Source: DASXKD01 sp963806145
GTDB lineage: Bacteria > Actinomycetota > Actinomycetes > Streptosporangiales > Streptosporangiaceae
Direction: 5' to 3'
NCBI GenBank assembly: GCA_963806145.1
Contig: CAWDXD010000036.1
Coordinates: 1-64,000, forward strand
DNA length: 64,000 nucleotides
Notes under the pieces: generated by a model
Told to the model about the DNA's origin: nothing
The model's input: only the letters and a program-made list of their open reading frames with translations
Database searches by the model: none
Translations under genes and position numbers: made by a program
In this document: positions 44,723 through 53,057 of the stretch, piece after piece
How the letters are laid out: every line of letters starts with the position of its first letter
How positions within the stretch are numbered: the first letter of the stretch is position 1

Positions 44723-45340
44723 CTATTGCTCCTTCAGCAGGCGGTCTGTGAGGACGATCTCGATGATCGCCTCGACGGTGTCCTGGCGGGCCCAGTCGCG
44801 CTGCAGCTCGACCGCGAGCGAGACCCAGCTGATCGGCTGCCCGCCGGCTTGGATCACGCGGTCAAGGCCGGCCCGGTGGGCCTCGGGCGAGGTGCCGCCG
44901 ATGGCGTCGACGACGGGGTAGACCTCATACCCTTCGCGCAGCGCGTCGAGCGCGGTGAAGGCCATGCAGATTTCGGTCCACAGGGCGCAGATGATGAGCT
45001 TGCGGCGGCCGGTCGCGTGGACAGCGTTAAGAAATTCGATGTCTTCCCAGGAGTTGGTCGTGGTCCGGTCGATCGGCTTGTCGTCTGTCAGCAGGCCGGC
45101 GAGTTCGGGGAGCGTTGGCTTTCCCCGGCCGGAGGCGACGTTGATGGTCGAGTGCACGACCGGGACTCCGAAGGTCTTGATGGTCCTGACCGTCGAAACC
45201 GCGTTCTTGACCAGCAGCGCGCGATCCATCGAGCCGACCCCGGCCAGCTGCGAGGGCTGGTAGTCGATGAGCAGCAGCGCCGCGTTCTGCGGAGTGAGGA
45301 GATGGTCTGCGACCGGGTCGCGCACAGGGGCACTGGTCAT
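44723..45340 (-). CDS. Isochorismatase-like cysteine hydrolase (YcaC type)
   Basis: 205 residues from ATG 45340 (GAAAGG upstream). The catalytic Asp is in AALLLIDYQPSQLAGVGSMD, a lysine in GRRKLIICALWTEICMAF, and the nucleophilic cysteine in TEICMAFTALDAL. The motifs TFGVPVVHSTINVASGRGKP and DRTTTNSWEDIEFLNAVHAT are typical of YcaC-like members rather than true isochorismatases or nicotinamidases. The upstream region carries one copy of the cluster's shared regulatory element, so it belongs to the LAL-regulated set. Substrate unknown. Confidence 0.9.
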   Translation of the reverse strand: MTSAPVRDPVADHLLTPQNAALLLIDYQPSQLAGVGSMDRALLVKNAVSTVRTIKTFGVPVVHSTINVASGRGKPTLPELAGLLTDDKPIDRTTTNSWEDIEFLNAVHATGRRKLIICALWTEICMAFTALDALREGYEVYPVVDAIGGTSPEAHRAGLDRVIQAGGQPISWVSLAVELQRDWARQDTVEAIIEIVLTDRLLKEQ

Positions 45341-45356
45341 TGGTGCGGCACCTTTC

Positions 45357-45430
45357 TCGTAGCAGGATTTGGTGCGCCCGAAGTTAGTGGCCATCAAGGT
45401 GAGCGGATGTCACCGGATTCTGGTGATCTA
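45357..45430 (-). promoter_or_regulatory. Shared cluster element, copy A (isochorismatase-like gene)
   Basis: On the minus strand the core ATCACCAGAATCCGGTGAC is followed at the conserved distance by TCACCT. The core matches copy C at 17 of 19 positions. The distal part is more diverged than in copies B-D. The element precedes the ATG at 45340 by 17 bases and overlaps the last codons of the small gene at 45394-45678. Confidence 0.7.
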
Positions 45431-45678
45431 CGTTGCGGGGTGAGCTGGCGGACCTCGACGAGGTCGAGGCCGAGCGCCTCGACCTCAGCCAGTACGCCGT
45501 AGAGTGCCGATCGATCCAGGAGACCGGTGAGCACGGTGTCGGTGCCGTGGTGCCGCGACACCAGCGCCGGGAACGCGGAGAGCACCGTGGCGCCGAGATG
45601 GCCGTGGATCCGGATCGCATACAGGACGGGTGCTGGGCCCATGAAGCCATGGTCGAGCGCTAGCAGGTGAATCCTCAT
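45394..45678 (-). CDS. Small conserved actinomycete protein, unknown function
   Basis: 94 residues from ATG 45678 (GTG one codon upstream; ATGs at 45651 and 45639 are alternatives). Well-conserved-looking sequence: GPAPVLYAIRIHGHLGATVL, SAFPALVSRHHGTDTVLTGL, DRSALYGVLAEVEALGLDLV and EVRQLTPQRR. The strand-helix-strand pattern is ferredoxin-like. Such proteins commonly sit beside regulators in actinomycetes, with no known activity. It is sandwiched between the LAL regulator and the isochorismatase-like gene on the same strand, 21 bases after the regulator's stop. Confidence 0.65.
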   Translation of the reverse strand: MRIHLLALDHGFMGPAPVLYAIRIHGHLGATVLSAFPALVSRHHGTDTVLTGLLDRSALYGVLAEVEALGLDLVEVRQLTPQRRSPESGDIRSP

Positions 45679-45702
45679 CACCAGGATCAGGTGACCGCCG
45701 GG

Positions 45703-48333
45703 CTAACGCGTTAGGCCGGCCGACAGCAGCCGCAGCTCTCGCGCGCGCTGCACGGCCGAGGAGCGATCACGGGCCTGGAGCTTGGCGTAGATGTTGCGGA
45801 CGTGTGTGTTGACCGTGTGCACCGAGACGGACAGTTCGCTGGCGATCTCCGGCCTGGACAGGTTGGTCGGGAGATATCGCAGCACCCTGAGCTCGCTCGG
45901 GCTGAGCTCCTCCGTGTGCGGCGATGGCTGCTGGCCTTGGGCCTTCAGGGAGGAGCCGTGCATGACGTCGAGGATGTCGGTGAGCAGCGCGGCGTGCGCG
46001 GTCTCATGCCGCGGCAGCGCCTCCAGCAGCTCGCATGAGCCGGTGATCGCGAACGGCAGGACCAGCCGGTCAGCCTCGGCGAGGGCCAGAGCGCGTTCGG
46101 CGGCCTGGTTCGCCGCGCGCTGGTCACCGAGTTGCCGGTGGGCGTGCCCGGCTAGCAGCTGAGCCTCAACGACCGTGACGTAACCGATGACCGGTACCGT
46201 GCCGTCCAGCACATCGTGGACCGCGCCGAGAGCCGCGGCCGGATCACCTTCCGCCAGGCAGATCGCCGCGCGGGCATTACTGATTTCACCGAAGCTGGCC
46301 CGCTCGTCATCGAGCGAGGCGAGGGCGGCACGGGCCTCGGCGGGCAGCCCGGCACGGGCTTGCGTGGCCAGCATCCAGCCGGTCACCTGGCTCGCCAGCG
46401 CATGCGATCCCGCCAGCTGCGATCCCAGCTGTTCGGCCGTGCTGAACTCCTCGAGCGCCTCGCCGTGGAGGCCGCGGCTTGCCTGCAGCATGCCGCTGAC
46501 TACGTGCACGAGCAGCCTGATACCGGGCCCGGTGTCTGTTTGCAGGGCCAACGCGGTGCGCTGCAGCACTCGCTCGCCTTCGTCAAACTCACCCGTCCAT
46601 ATCATCGTGCTGGCCAGCGTCACCAGCGCGGGCGCGACGATGGGCTCGGCGCCCCAGCCGTGCCGGTCAGCGAGCGCTATCGCCTCTTGGCAGCGGCGCC
46701 GCGTAGTGGCGAACGAGTGGATCTTCGACGCGAAACCGAGCTGGGCGAGGCAGGCGACTTCCAGGTAGGGCCGGCCGATCCTCCGGGCCAGCGCTGCGCC
46801 CTCCCGGAGGTGGCGTTCGGCATCTGGAAGCGCTAGGGACCATGCTTCGACGATCCCCAGATTCATCAGCGCGACGGCCCGGAGGTCGCTGTCGAGCGCG
46901 ATGTCCTCGTCGGACTCCCCGGTGATCGGGGAGGCAAGGAATTTGGCCTGTTCGATGACGGCGGCCAGGTGGCCGCGCCGCCTCGCCAGTGACAGCTTCA
47001 GCGATGCGATCGCCACCTGGAGGCGATGCTGGCGATCTGGTGGCGCGGTTTCGACGTAGGTCTCGGCGACGGCCAGGTAGGCGGCCGCCTCGTCCAGGCT
47101 CCCCCGGGTAAGGTCACTCCCGGCACGCACCAGGGCCAGCTCGGGGTGGTCCGCGCCCGGCGGGAAGGCCCGCAGCAGCGCCTGGATGGTCTGCGCTTGC
47201 CCATCGAGCGTCATGCTGAACGAGTGGTCGGCGAGCAGCCGTGCCGCACCGGGCCAGTCACCCGCCGCCTGCGTGTGCCGTATTGCATCGACAAACTCGC
47301 CCTGCCGGGTGAACCAGCCGGCGGCACGCATATGCAGCACTGGCAGCTCTTCGGGCAGCGTCCGGCGCAGCTCCAGCCGCAGCAGATCCGCGAACAGGTG
47401 GTGGTAGCGGAACCACGTCCGCTCGGGGTCGAGCGACACGACAAATGCGTTCGCGTCCTCGAGCTCCAGCAAGATCCGTTCCGAGCCGGGGCGGCCGGTC
47501 AGCAGATCGGCCAGCTCGCCGTTGACGCGATCGAGCAGGGAGGTGCGCAGCAGCAGATCCTTGACGTCGTCAGGCTGGCGCTCCAGCATTTCAGCGAGCA
47601 GATACTCGGCAACCGTGCGGTTGCTCCCGGAGAATTCCGCGACGAAACGCTCGGGGTCAGTGTGATCGGCCAGTGAGATCGCCGCGAGCCGGAGGCCTGC
47701 GGCCCACCCTTCCGTTCGCTGCTGCAGCAGCGCCGCTCCGGCTTCGGACAGTGTGATTCCGGAGGCCTCGAGGAGCTCGCGTGTTTCATGCTCGGTGAAG
47801 CGCAGATCTGCCGCGCGGATCTCGGCCAGTTCGCCTGCGAGGCGTAGCTGAGGCAGGTGCATCTGGAGATCGCGGCGGGTGGCCAGCACCGCGTGCACGC
47901 CCTCGGGAAGGTTCGTCAGCAACTGGGTGAGCTGGGCGATTGCGTCCTGGGAGGTCAGCTCGTGGAGATCGTCGATGACCAGGACGACACGGCCACGATG
48001 GCCGGCGAGCTCCGACAGCACCCGGCCGACCATCGCCGGCCCGTTGAACTCGGGCGTCGGGGCTGGGGATTCCGCGTGGCTGGCTGTGGCGCAAGCATGA
48101 CGGATGGCGCTGAACAGGGTAAGCCAGAACTGCTGGGCGTCCTGCTGGGCGCGTTGCACTTGAATCACGGCCAGCCGGTATGGCTGATCCGGACGGTCAG
48201 CCCACGTGCGCAGCAGCGACGTCTTCCCGCTGCCGGCCGGAGCCGAGATGATCGTCACCTTCCTCGCCACCGCGCGATCCAGAGCGGCGAGAAGATCACC
48301 CCGGCCGATCAGCCGGGGCTTCGCTCGATCCAC
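45703..48333 (-). CDS. LAL-type (MalT-like) LuxR transcriptional activator
   Basis: 876 residues with a GTG start. N-terminal STAND-type ATPase: Walker A IISAPAGSGKTSLLRTWADR (31-39 core), Walker B VVLVIDDLHELTSQD (about 115-127), then a winged-helix region (WFRYHHLFADLLRLELRRTL). A long helical TPR-like region spans about 350-800, and a C-terminal LuxR helix-turn-helix (LSPSELRVLRYLPTNLSRPE, VSVHTVNTHVRNIYAKLQAR) ends the protein. Such regulators activate when an inducer binds the helical domain. Flanking genes on both sides carry the same upstream element, making them its likely targets; the divergent SDR gene is one. Confidence 0.93.
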   Translation of the reverse strand: MDRAKPRLIGRGDLLAALDRAVARKVTIISAPAGSGKTSLLRTWADRPDQPYRLAVIQVQRAQQDAQQFWLTLFSAIRHACATASHAESPAPTPEFNGPAMVGRVLSELAGHRGRVVLVIDDLHELTSQDAIAQLTQLLTNLPEGVHAVLATRRDLQMHLPQLRLAGELAEIRAADLRFTEHETRELLEASGITLSEAGAALLQQRTEGWAAGLRLAAISLADHTDPERFVAEFSGSNRTVAEYLLAEMLERQPDDVKDLLLRTSLLDRVNGELADLLTGRPGSERILLELEDANAFVVSLDPERTWFRYHHLFADLLRLELRRTLPEELPVLHMRAAGWFTRQGEFVDAIRHTQAAGDWPGAARLLADHSFSMTLDGQAQTIQALLRAFPPGADHPELALVRAGSDLTRGSLDEAAAYLAVAETYVETAPPDRQHRLQVAIASLKLSLARRRGHLAAVIEQAKFLASPITGESDEDIALDSDLRAVALMNLGIVEAWSLALPDAERHLREGAALARRIGRPYLEVACLAQLGFASKIHSFATTRRRCQEAIALADRHGWGAEPIVAPALVTLASTMIWTGEFDEGERVLQRTALALQTDTGPGIRLLVHVVSGMLQASRGLHGEALEEFSTAEQLGSQLAGSHALASQVTGWMLATQARAGLPAEARAALASLDDERASFGEISNARAAICLAEGDPAAALGAVHDVLDGTVPVIGYVTVVEAQLLAGHAHRQLGDQRAANQAAERALALAEADRLVLPFAITGSCELLEALPRHETAHAALLTDILDVMHGSSLKAQGQQPSPHTEELSPSELRVLRYLPTNLSRPEIASELSVSVHTVNTHVRNIYAKLQARDRSSAVQRARELRLLSAGLTR

Positions 48334-48429
48334 CGTCAGAGGCCTGCCTTAGTGCTGCGCCGGGCGCCCAAGCGCCGACGACCCAGTCCTCTCGGTATCA
48401 GGCCAGCCCACTGGTGTCAACGGCGCGTG

Positions 48430-48503
48430 AATCGCCAGGATCCGGTGGCGACCTTTCACCTGCCCGATGACAAGCCTGGTTCCGTCGCAGAGACTGGCAC
48501 GGC
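48430..48503 (+). promoter_or_regulatory. Shared cluster element, copy B (SDR gene)
   Basis: ATCGCCAGGATCCGGTGGCG, then TCACCT at the conserved spacing, then AAGCCTGG and TGGCACGGC near the end. It lies between the divergent LAL regulator and SDR genes, ending 38 bases before the SDR start. The inverted repeat is weaker here (TCGCC/GGTGG), but the overall match to copies C and D is plain. Confidence 0.7.
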
Positions 48504-48541
48504 TGTATGCAGACGTGCCCAATGATTCAAAGGGGTGCGTC

Positions 48542-49222
48542 ATGAGTGCAAAGGTGGCGATCGTGGCCGGGGCAGGCGGTGCGCTTGGTCACGCGCTGGC
48601 GGCGACCCTGGCCGCCAGCGGCCTCACGGTGGTGGCGGTCGACCGGAACGAGCATGCGTTGCGGGAGCTCCCCGATGGTGTCCGCCCAGAGGTGGCCGAC
48701 ACCACCGACCCCGCCGCGGCGAAAAGCCTCATCGACCGGATCGCCGGCGAGGCCGGGCCGCCTGACGTGCTGGTGAACACGATCGGCGCGTTCCTGCCAG
48801 GAGACGCGCTCACCACGACTCCCGAGACGCTGCGGCTCATGATCGACGTCAACCTGGGAACGGCGCTGTGGCTGAGCCAGGCGGTAGCGCCGCACATGCG
48901 GCAGCAGGGTTCAGGTGCCATCGTGCACGTCGCGGCCCGCCCGGGAATTGAGCCAGCCGCCGGCATGGCCGCATACAGCGCGAGCAAGGCCGCTCTTGTC
49001 CACCTGACCCGCATTCTTGACGCAGAGTTCCGCCCGCACGGGATCCGGGTGAACGCGGTCGCGCCGCAACTGCTCGACACCCCGGCGAACCGGGCCACGT
49101 TCCCGGCCGGGGTGATGGCGCACGCGGTCGCACCGGAGGCGATCGCCGGCGTGATCGCCTTCCTGGTCAGCGACGCCGCAGCCCCCGTCAGCGGGGCGAT
49201 ACTCCCCGCGTACGGCGCTTAA
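48542..49222 (+). CDS. Short-chain dehydrogenase/reductase
   Basis: 226 residues from ATG 48542 (AAAGGGG upstream). NAD(P)-binding motif VAIVAGAGGALGHALAATLA, DVLVNTIGAFLPGDALTTTP in place of NNAG, and the catalytic pair in AAYSASKAALVHLTRILDAE (YxxxK). The catalytic serine position is altered: IVHVAARPGIEPAAG instead of a serine-rich loop, so activity may differ from classical SDRs. The end LVSDAAAPVSGAILPAYG is normal. It carries element B upstream and is divergent from the LAL regulator, so it is probably induced with the other cluster members. Confidence 0.92.
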   Translation: MSAKVAIVAGAGGALGHALAATLAASGLTVVAVDRNEHALRELPDGVRPEVADTTDPAAAKSLIDRIAGEAGPPDVLVNTIGAFLPGDALTTTPETLRLMIDVNLGTALWLSQAVAPHMRQQGSGAIVHVAARPGIEPAAGMAAYSASKAALVHLTRILDAEFRPHGIRVNAVAPQLLDTPANRATFPAGVMAHAVAPEAIAGVIAFLVSDAAAPVSGAILPAYGA

Positions 49223-49251
49223 CGAGGCTGACCCGGCGCCCCGGTGGGGCA

Positions 49252-49326
49252 AATCACCATGATCCGGTGACGATCTTTCACCTGGCTGGCGGCCAGCCTG
49301 GGCCCATCGCGAAGATTCGCACGGCC
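49252..49326 (+). promoter_or_regulatory. Shared cluster element, copy C (MBL-fold gene)
   Basis: AATCACCATGATCCGGTGAC (inverted repeat TCACC-N7-GGTGA), then TTTCACCTGGCTGGCGG, AGCCTGGG and CGCGAAGATTCGCACGGCC. It begins 30 bases after the SDR stop and ends 31 bases before the MBL-fold start. Copies C and D are the most alike, over almost the full length. Confidence 0.8.
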
Positions 49327-49357
49327 AGCAAGGGCCCCGAGATTCCAGGGAGATACC

Positions 49358-50350
49358 GTGACATCACCAGCCTCCAGCGCCAGCAGCGCCGCTGACCTGC
49401 CCGACTATGCGCCAATCCCCCGGTCCTCGCTCGGCCCGGCCCTCAACGACCAGGGGTACTACGTCGGGCGCGTCGAGCGGAACCTCTACTGGGTCACCGA
49501 CGGCGTCTACCAGTCGGCGTTCCTGACCACCCGGGACGGCGTCGTGGTGTTCGACGCGCCCCCGTCCATCGGCGGCAACCTGCGGCGGGCCGTGGACGAG
49601 ATCGCCGCCGCCAACGGCGTGAGCAATACGGTGACGCACTTCGTCTACTCGCATCACCACGCCGACCACGGCGGCGCGGCCTCGCTGTTCGGCGGGGACG
49701 TGGTCCGCATCGGGCACGAGGAGACCAAGCGCCTGCTGCTGCGCGACAACGACCCGGCCCGGCCGGTCCCGGAGGTGACCTTCGCCGACCGCTACACCCT
49801 CGAGGTGGGCGGCGAGCGCGCCGAGCTGGCCTGGCACGGCCCCAACCACACGCCGGACAACATCTACATCCACTTGCCCGGCCACGACACCCTGATGTTC
49901 ATCGACGTCGTCAACGCCGGCTGGGTGCTCATCTACAACCTCAACCTCTCCGAGGACGTCATCGGGTACATCGGCGCCCCGGACATCGCGCTGTCCTACC
50001 CGTGGACCCACTTCATCAGCGGGCACCTCGGCCGGCTCGCCACCCGCGAGGACGTCGCGGTGCACCAGCAGTACATCGCCGACATCGAAGCCAGCGCGGC
50101 GGAAGCGCTGGCCGCAGTCAACCCGATCCCCTTCTACGTGGCGGCCGGGCAGAACGTCTGGGCCGGGGTGAAGGCTCACCTCGACGCCGTCACCGACCGC
50201 GCGGCCGCGCCCGTCATCGCCAAGTACACCGGCGTGCTGGCCGCCGCGGACATCGAGGTGTTCACCAGGACCACCACGTTCCAGATCATGCAGTCTTTGC
50301 GCCTCGACCACGGGCTCGGCGTCAGCAGCCCCGGCGCGGTGCACCCCTGA
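49358..50350 (+). CDS. MBL-fold metallo-hydrolase
   Basis: 330 residues from GTG 49358 (AGGGAG 5 bases upstream). The metallo-beta-lactamase fold is complete: NLYWVTDGVYQSAFLTTRDG and VVVFDAPPSIGGNLRRAVDE, zinc motif HFVYSHHHADHGGAASLFGG (HxHxDH), the third histidine in AWHGPNHTPDNIYIHLPG, the bridging Asp in LMFIDVVNAGW, and the last histidine in FISGHLGRLATREDV. The C-terminal ~110 helical residues are typical of a group of alkylsulfatase- or lactonase-like proteins. It has element C upstream. Lactone or ester hydrolysis is plausible but unproven. Confidence 0.9.
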   Translation: MTSPASSASSAADLPDYAPIPRSSLGPALNDQGYYVGRVERNLYWVTDGVYQSAFLTTRDGVVVFDAPPSIGGNLRRAVDEIAAANGVSNTVTHFVYSHHHADHGGAASLFGGDVVRIGHEETKRLLLRDNDPARPVPEVTFADRYTLEVGGERAELAWHGPNHTPDNIYIHLPGHDTLMFIDVVNAGWVLIYNLNLSEDVIGYIGAPDIALSYPWTHFISGHLGRLATREDVAVHQQYIADIEASAAEALAAVNPIPFYVAAGQNVWAGVKAHLDAVTDRAAAPVIAKYTGVLAAADIEVFTRTTTFQIMQSLRLDHGLGVSSPGAVHP

Positions 50351-50412
50351 CCGCAACGCACCGGGGCCGGGCGAGCGCCGGCCCCGGTGCGGTCCTGGCG
50401 GAGCAGCCCTGG

Positions 50413-52977
50413 ATGGAGGGCCTTAGGTTGACTGGTATGGCGGCTGGTGATGTTCGCGTGCCGGGAACCCTGCCCACGATCATCGAAGTGCGCGGGGCCC
50501 GGCACAACAACCTGCGGGATATCGACGTCGATGTGCCGCTGTGGCGGACGGTCGCGGTGGTCGGCGTGTCCGGATCGGGCAAGACGTCGCTGGCCATGGG
50601 CACGCTGTACGCGGAGGGCATGCAGCGGTTCCTGGAGAGCCTGAGCACCTACAGCCGGCGGCGGCTGACCCAGGCCCAGCGGCCGGACGTGGACCGGATC
50701 GACCACCTGCCGCCCGCGCTGGCGCTGCGGCAGCGGCCGCCGGTACCGGGGCCGCGCAGCACGGTGGGCACGATGTCGGAGGTGCTCAACGTGCTGCGGC
50801 TGATGATGTCGCGGCTCGGCTCGCACCTGTGCCCGAACGGCCACCGTGTCGCGCCGTCGATCGCCACGCTCAGCGAGGAAATCGTCTGCCCGGTGTGCGG
50901 CGCACGTTTCGAGCACCCGAGCGCCGAGTCGTTCGCGTTCAACTCCTACGGCGCGTGCCCGGCCTGCCACGGCCTGGGCGTGCGGTCCGAGGTCGACGTG
51001 AGCACGCTGGTTCCCGATCCGGATAAGACGATCGAGCAGGGCGCGGTGCTGCCGTGGAGTTCCGGCGGGCGGCGGCTGTCGATGTATGCCGCGGGCGAGC
51101 TGGGGGTGCGGCTCGACGTACCGTACCGGGCACTTACCGAGCGCGAGCGCGACATCGTGCTGCACGGTGAACCGGCCCAGCGGCAGGTGACGCTCTCGGG
51201 CCGGAACGGGCGGACAGTGCACCTGTCGGTCAACTACGACAACGCTGTCGCCGCGGTGGAACGCTCGGTGCGCAGCGACAACGAGCGCACCCGCCAGCTG
51301 GTGCAGCGGTTCCTTGTCACCCGCGTCTGCTCGGTGTGCCACGGCACCCGGCTACGGCCCGAGGCGCTGACCTCACAGCTGGACGGCCGCAACATCGCGG
51401 AGATCAGTGCGCTCACCCTGGGCGAGCTGAGCGGGTTCATGGCGGGCCTGCCTGCCGGGCTGCCCGCCGAGCTGAGCCGGGTGACCACCGGCCTGCTCGC
51501 CGAGCTGAACGGCAGGCTCACGCCGCTGCTCGACGTCGGCCTCAGCTACCTGGCCCTCGACCGGGCAGGCGCCTCGCTGTCGACGGGGGAACGGCAGCGG
51601 ATCGAGCTCACCTCCACGGTGCGGGCCAGCACTACGGGCATGCTCTACGTGCTCGACGAGCCGTCGGTGGGGCTGCACCCGAGCAACGTCGTCGGGCTGC
51701 GCAAGACCATCACCGCGCTGGCCGGGAACGGCAATTCCGTGGTCGTGGTGGAGCACGAGCGGGAGCTCATCCGTTCCGCGGACTGGGTCATCGAGCTCGG
51801 CCCCGGGGCCGGGGCCAACGGCGGCACGGTGATCGCCCAGGGCACCCCGGGGCAGCTGGAAACCGACCCGCAGTCGATCATGGGACCGTTCCTGGCCGGG
51901 GCCACGGCCGTGTCACGTGACCGTCCGGCGCAGGACGGTCACGGCGGGCAGATCACCATCGAGATCAGCGACCTGTACAACCTGCACGACCTCACCGCCG
52001 CCTTCCCGGTCCACCGGATGACCGGGCTGGCCGGCCCGTCGGGGGCGGGGAAGACCGCCCTCGTCCTGGACAGCCTCATCCCGGCAGCACGGGCACTGCT
52101 GAGCGGGTCGGCGCTGCCCGGGCACGTCCGCCGCCTGGACCTCGGCGCCATCCGTCAGATCGTCCAGATCGACGCCTCACCGATCGGCCAGAACGCGCGC
52201 TCCACGCCCGCGACCTACTCCGGGGCCTTCGACCAGATTCGCCGGGTGTTCGCCGAGTCCGGGTACGCCCGGCGGCGCCGCTGGAAGCCCGGGCACTTCT
52301 CGTTCAATACCCGTGAGGGCCAGTGCCCGACCTGCCGCGGCCTCGGCCACATAGACCTGGACGTCCAGTACCTGCCTGACATCGCCGTCCAGTGCCCGAC
52401 CTGCCACGGCGCCCGCTTCAACGACGCCACCCTGGCCGTCAGGATCGACGGCCTGACCGTAGCCGACGTGCTCCGGCTGAGCGTCCAGGAGGCGCTGGAA
52501 CAGTTCTCCGGCCAGGCCCCGGTCGCCGCGGCGCTGCGGCCCGTCAGCGAGGTCGGCCTGGGTTACCTGCGGCTCGGCGAGCCCACGCCGTCCCTGTCCG
52601 GCGGCGAGTCGCAGCGGCTGCGGATCGCCTCCCGGCTGCGCAGCAGCCAGCACGGCGCGCTGTACGTCTTCGACGAGCCGTCCACCGGGCTGCACCCGCT
52701 CGACGTGGCCACACTGGTCGGCGTCTTCGGCCGGCTGCTGGAGGCCGGGGCCACGATCATCGTCATCGACCACGACCTGGACCTGCTCGCCGCCGCCGAC
52801 CACCTCATCGACATGGGCCCGGGCGGCGGCCCGGACGGCGGGCACATCCTCGCGGCCGGAACACCGGAAGACGTGGCACGCGCCCCGGGCAGCGCGACCG
52901 GGCCATGGCTGGCCGAGCACCTGGGCCTGCCGGAGGCCCAGCAGCACGCGGCGTCAACGACCCCCGAATCACCATGA
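50413..52977 (+). CDS. UvrA-like ABC protein (drug-resistance paralogue type)
   Basis: 854 residues from ATG 50413 (GGCGGAG 10 bases upstream); ATG 50437 is the alternative. Two UvrA-type ABC modules: Walker A GVSGSGKTSLAMGTLYAEGM (51-58), zinc cysteines in EIVCPVCGARF and CPACHGLG, and CSVCHGTRLRPEALT; the first signature ASLSTGERQRIELTSTV with Walker B LYVLDEPSVGLHPSN. The second set is GPSGAGKTALVLDSLI, CPTCRGLGHIDLDVQYLPD, PTPSLSGGESQRLRIASRL and YVFDEPSTGLHPLD. It is shorter than housekeeping UvrA (~950), fitting paralogues such as DrrC that protect DNA from intercalating drugs. It follows the MBL gene by 62 bases, probably in its operon. Confidence 0.9.
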   Translation: MEGLRLTGMAAGDVRVPGTLPTIIEVRGARHNNLRDIDVDVPLWRTVAVVGVSGSGKTSLAMGTLYAEGMQRFLESLSTYSRRRLTQAQRPDVDRIDHLPPALALRQRPPVPGPRSTVGTMSEVLNVLRLMMSRLGSHLCPNGHRVAPSIATLSEEIVCPVCGARFEHPSAESFAFNSYGACPACHGLGVRSEVDVSTLVPDPDKTIEQGAVLPWSSGGRRLSMYAAGELGVRLDVPYRALTERERDIVLHGEPAQRQVTLSGRNGRTVHLSVNYDNAVAAVERSVRSDNERTRQLVQRFLVTRVCSVCHGTRLRPEALTSQLDGRNIAEISALTLGELSGFMAGLPAGLPAELSRVTTGLLAELNGRLTPLLDVGLSYLALDRAGASLSTGERQRIELTSTVRASTTGMLYVLDEPSVGLHPSNVVGLRKTITALAGNGNSVVVVEHERELIRSADWVIELGPGAGANGGTVIAQGTPGQLETDPQSIMGPFLAGATAVSRDRPAQDGHGGQITIEISDLYNLHDLTAAFPVHRMTGLAGPSGAGKTALVLDSLIPAARALLSGSALPGHVRRLDLGAIRQIVQIDASPIGQNARSTPATYSGAFDQIRRVFAESGYARRRRWKPGHFSFNTREGQCPTCRGLGHIDLDVQYLPDIAVQCPTCHGARFNDATLAVRIDGLTVADVLRLSVQEALEQFSGQAPVAAALRPVSEVGLGYLRLGEPTPSLSGGESQRLRIASRLRSSQHGALYVFDEPSTGLHPLDVATLVGVFGRLLEAGATIIVIDHDLDLLAAADHLIDMGPGGGPDGGHILAAGTPEDVARAPGSATGPWLAEHLGLPEAQQHAASTTPESP

Positions 52978-53041
52978 TCCGGCGATGAACTCTCACCTGG
53001 CTGGGGGCGAGCCTGGGCGCGTCGCGAAGATTCGCACGGCC
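52966..53041 (+). promoter_or_regulatory. Shared cluster element, copy D (NADP-reductase gene)
   Basis: GAATCACCATGATCCGGCGA, then TCTCACCTGGCTGGG, GAGCCTGGGCG and TCGCGAAGATTCGCACGGCC. It begins inside the 3' end of the UvrA-like gene and ends 16 bases before the reductase start. It matches copy C over nearly its whole length. Confidence 0.8.
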
Positions 53042-53057
53042 GAGAGGAGAACAACCA

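Noticed and set aside
49364..50356. 330-residue minus-strand frame opposite the MBL-fold gene
   Set aside because: Antisense shadow of a high-GC gene; low-complexity Val/Asp/Gly composition, no domain, and the plus-strand gene is clear.
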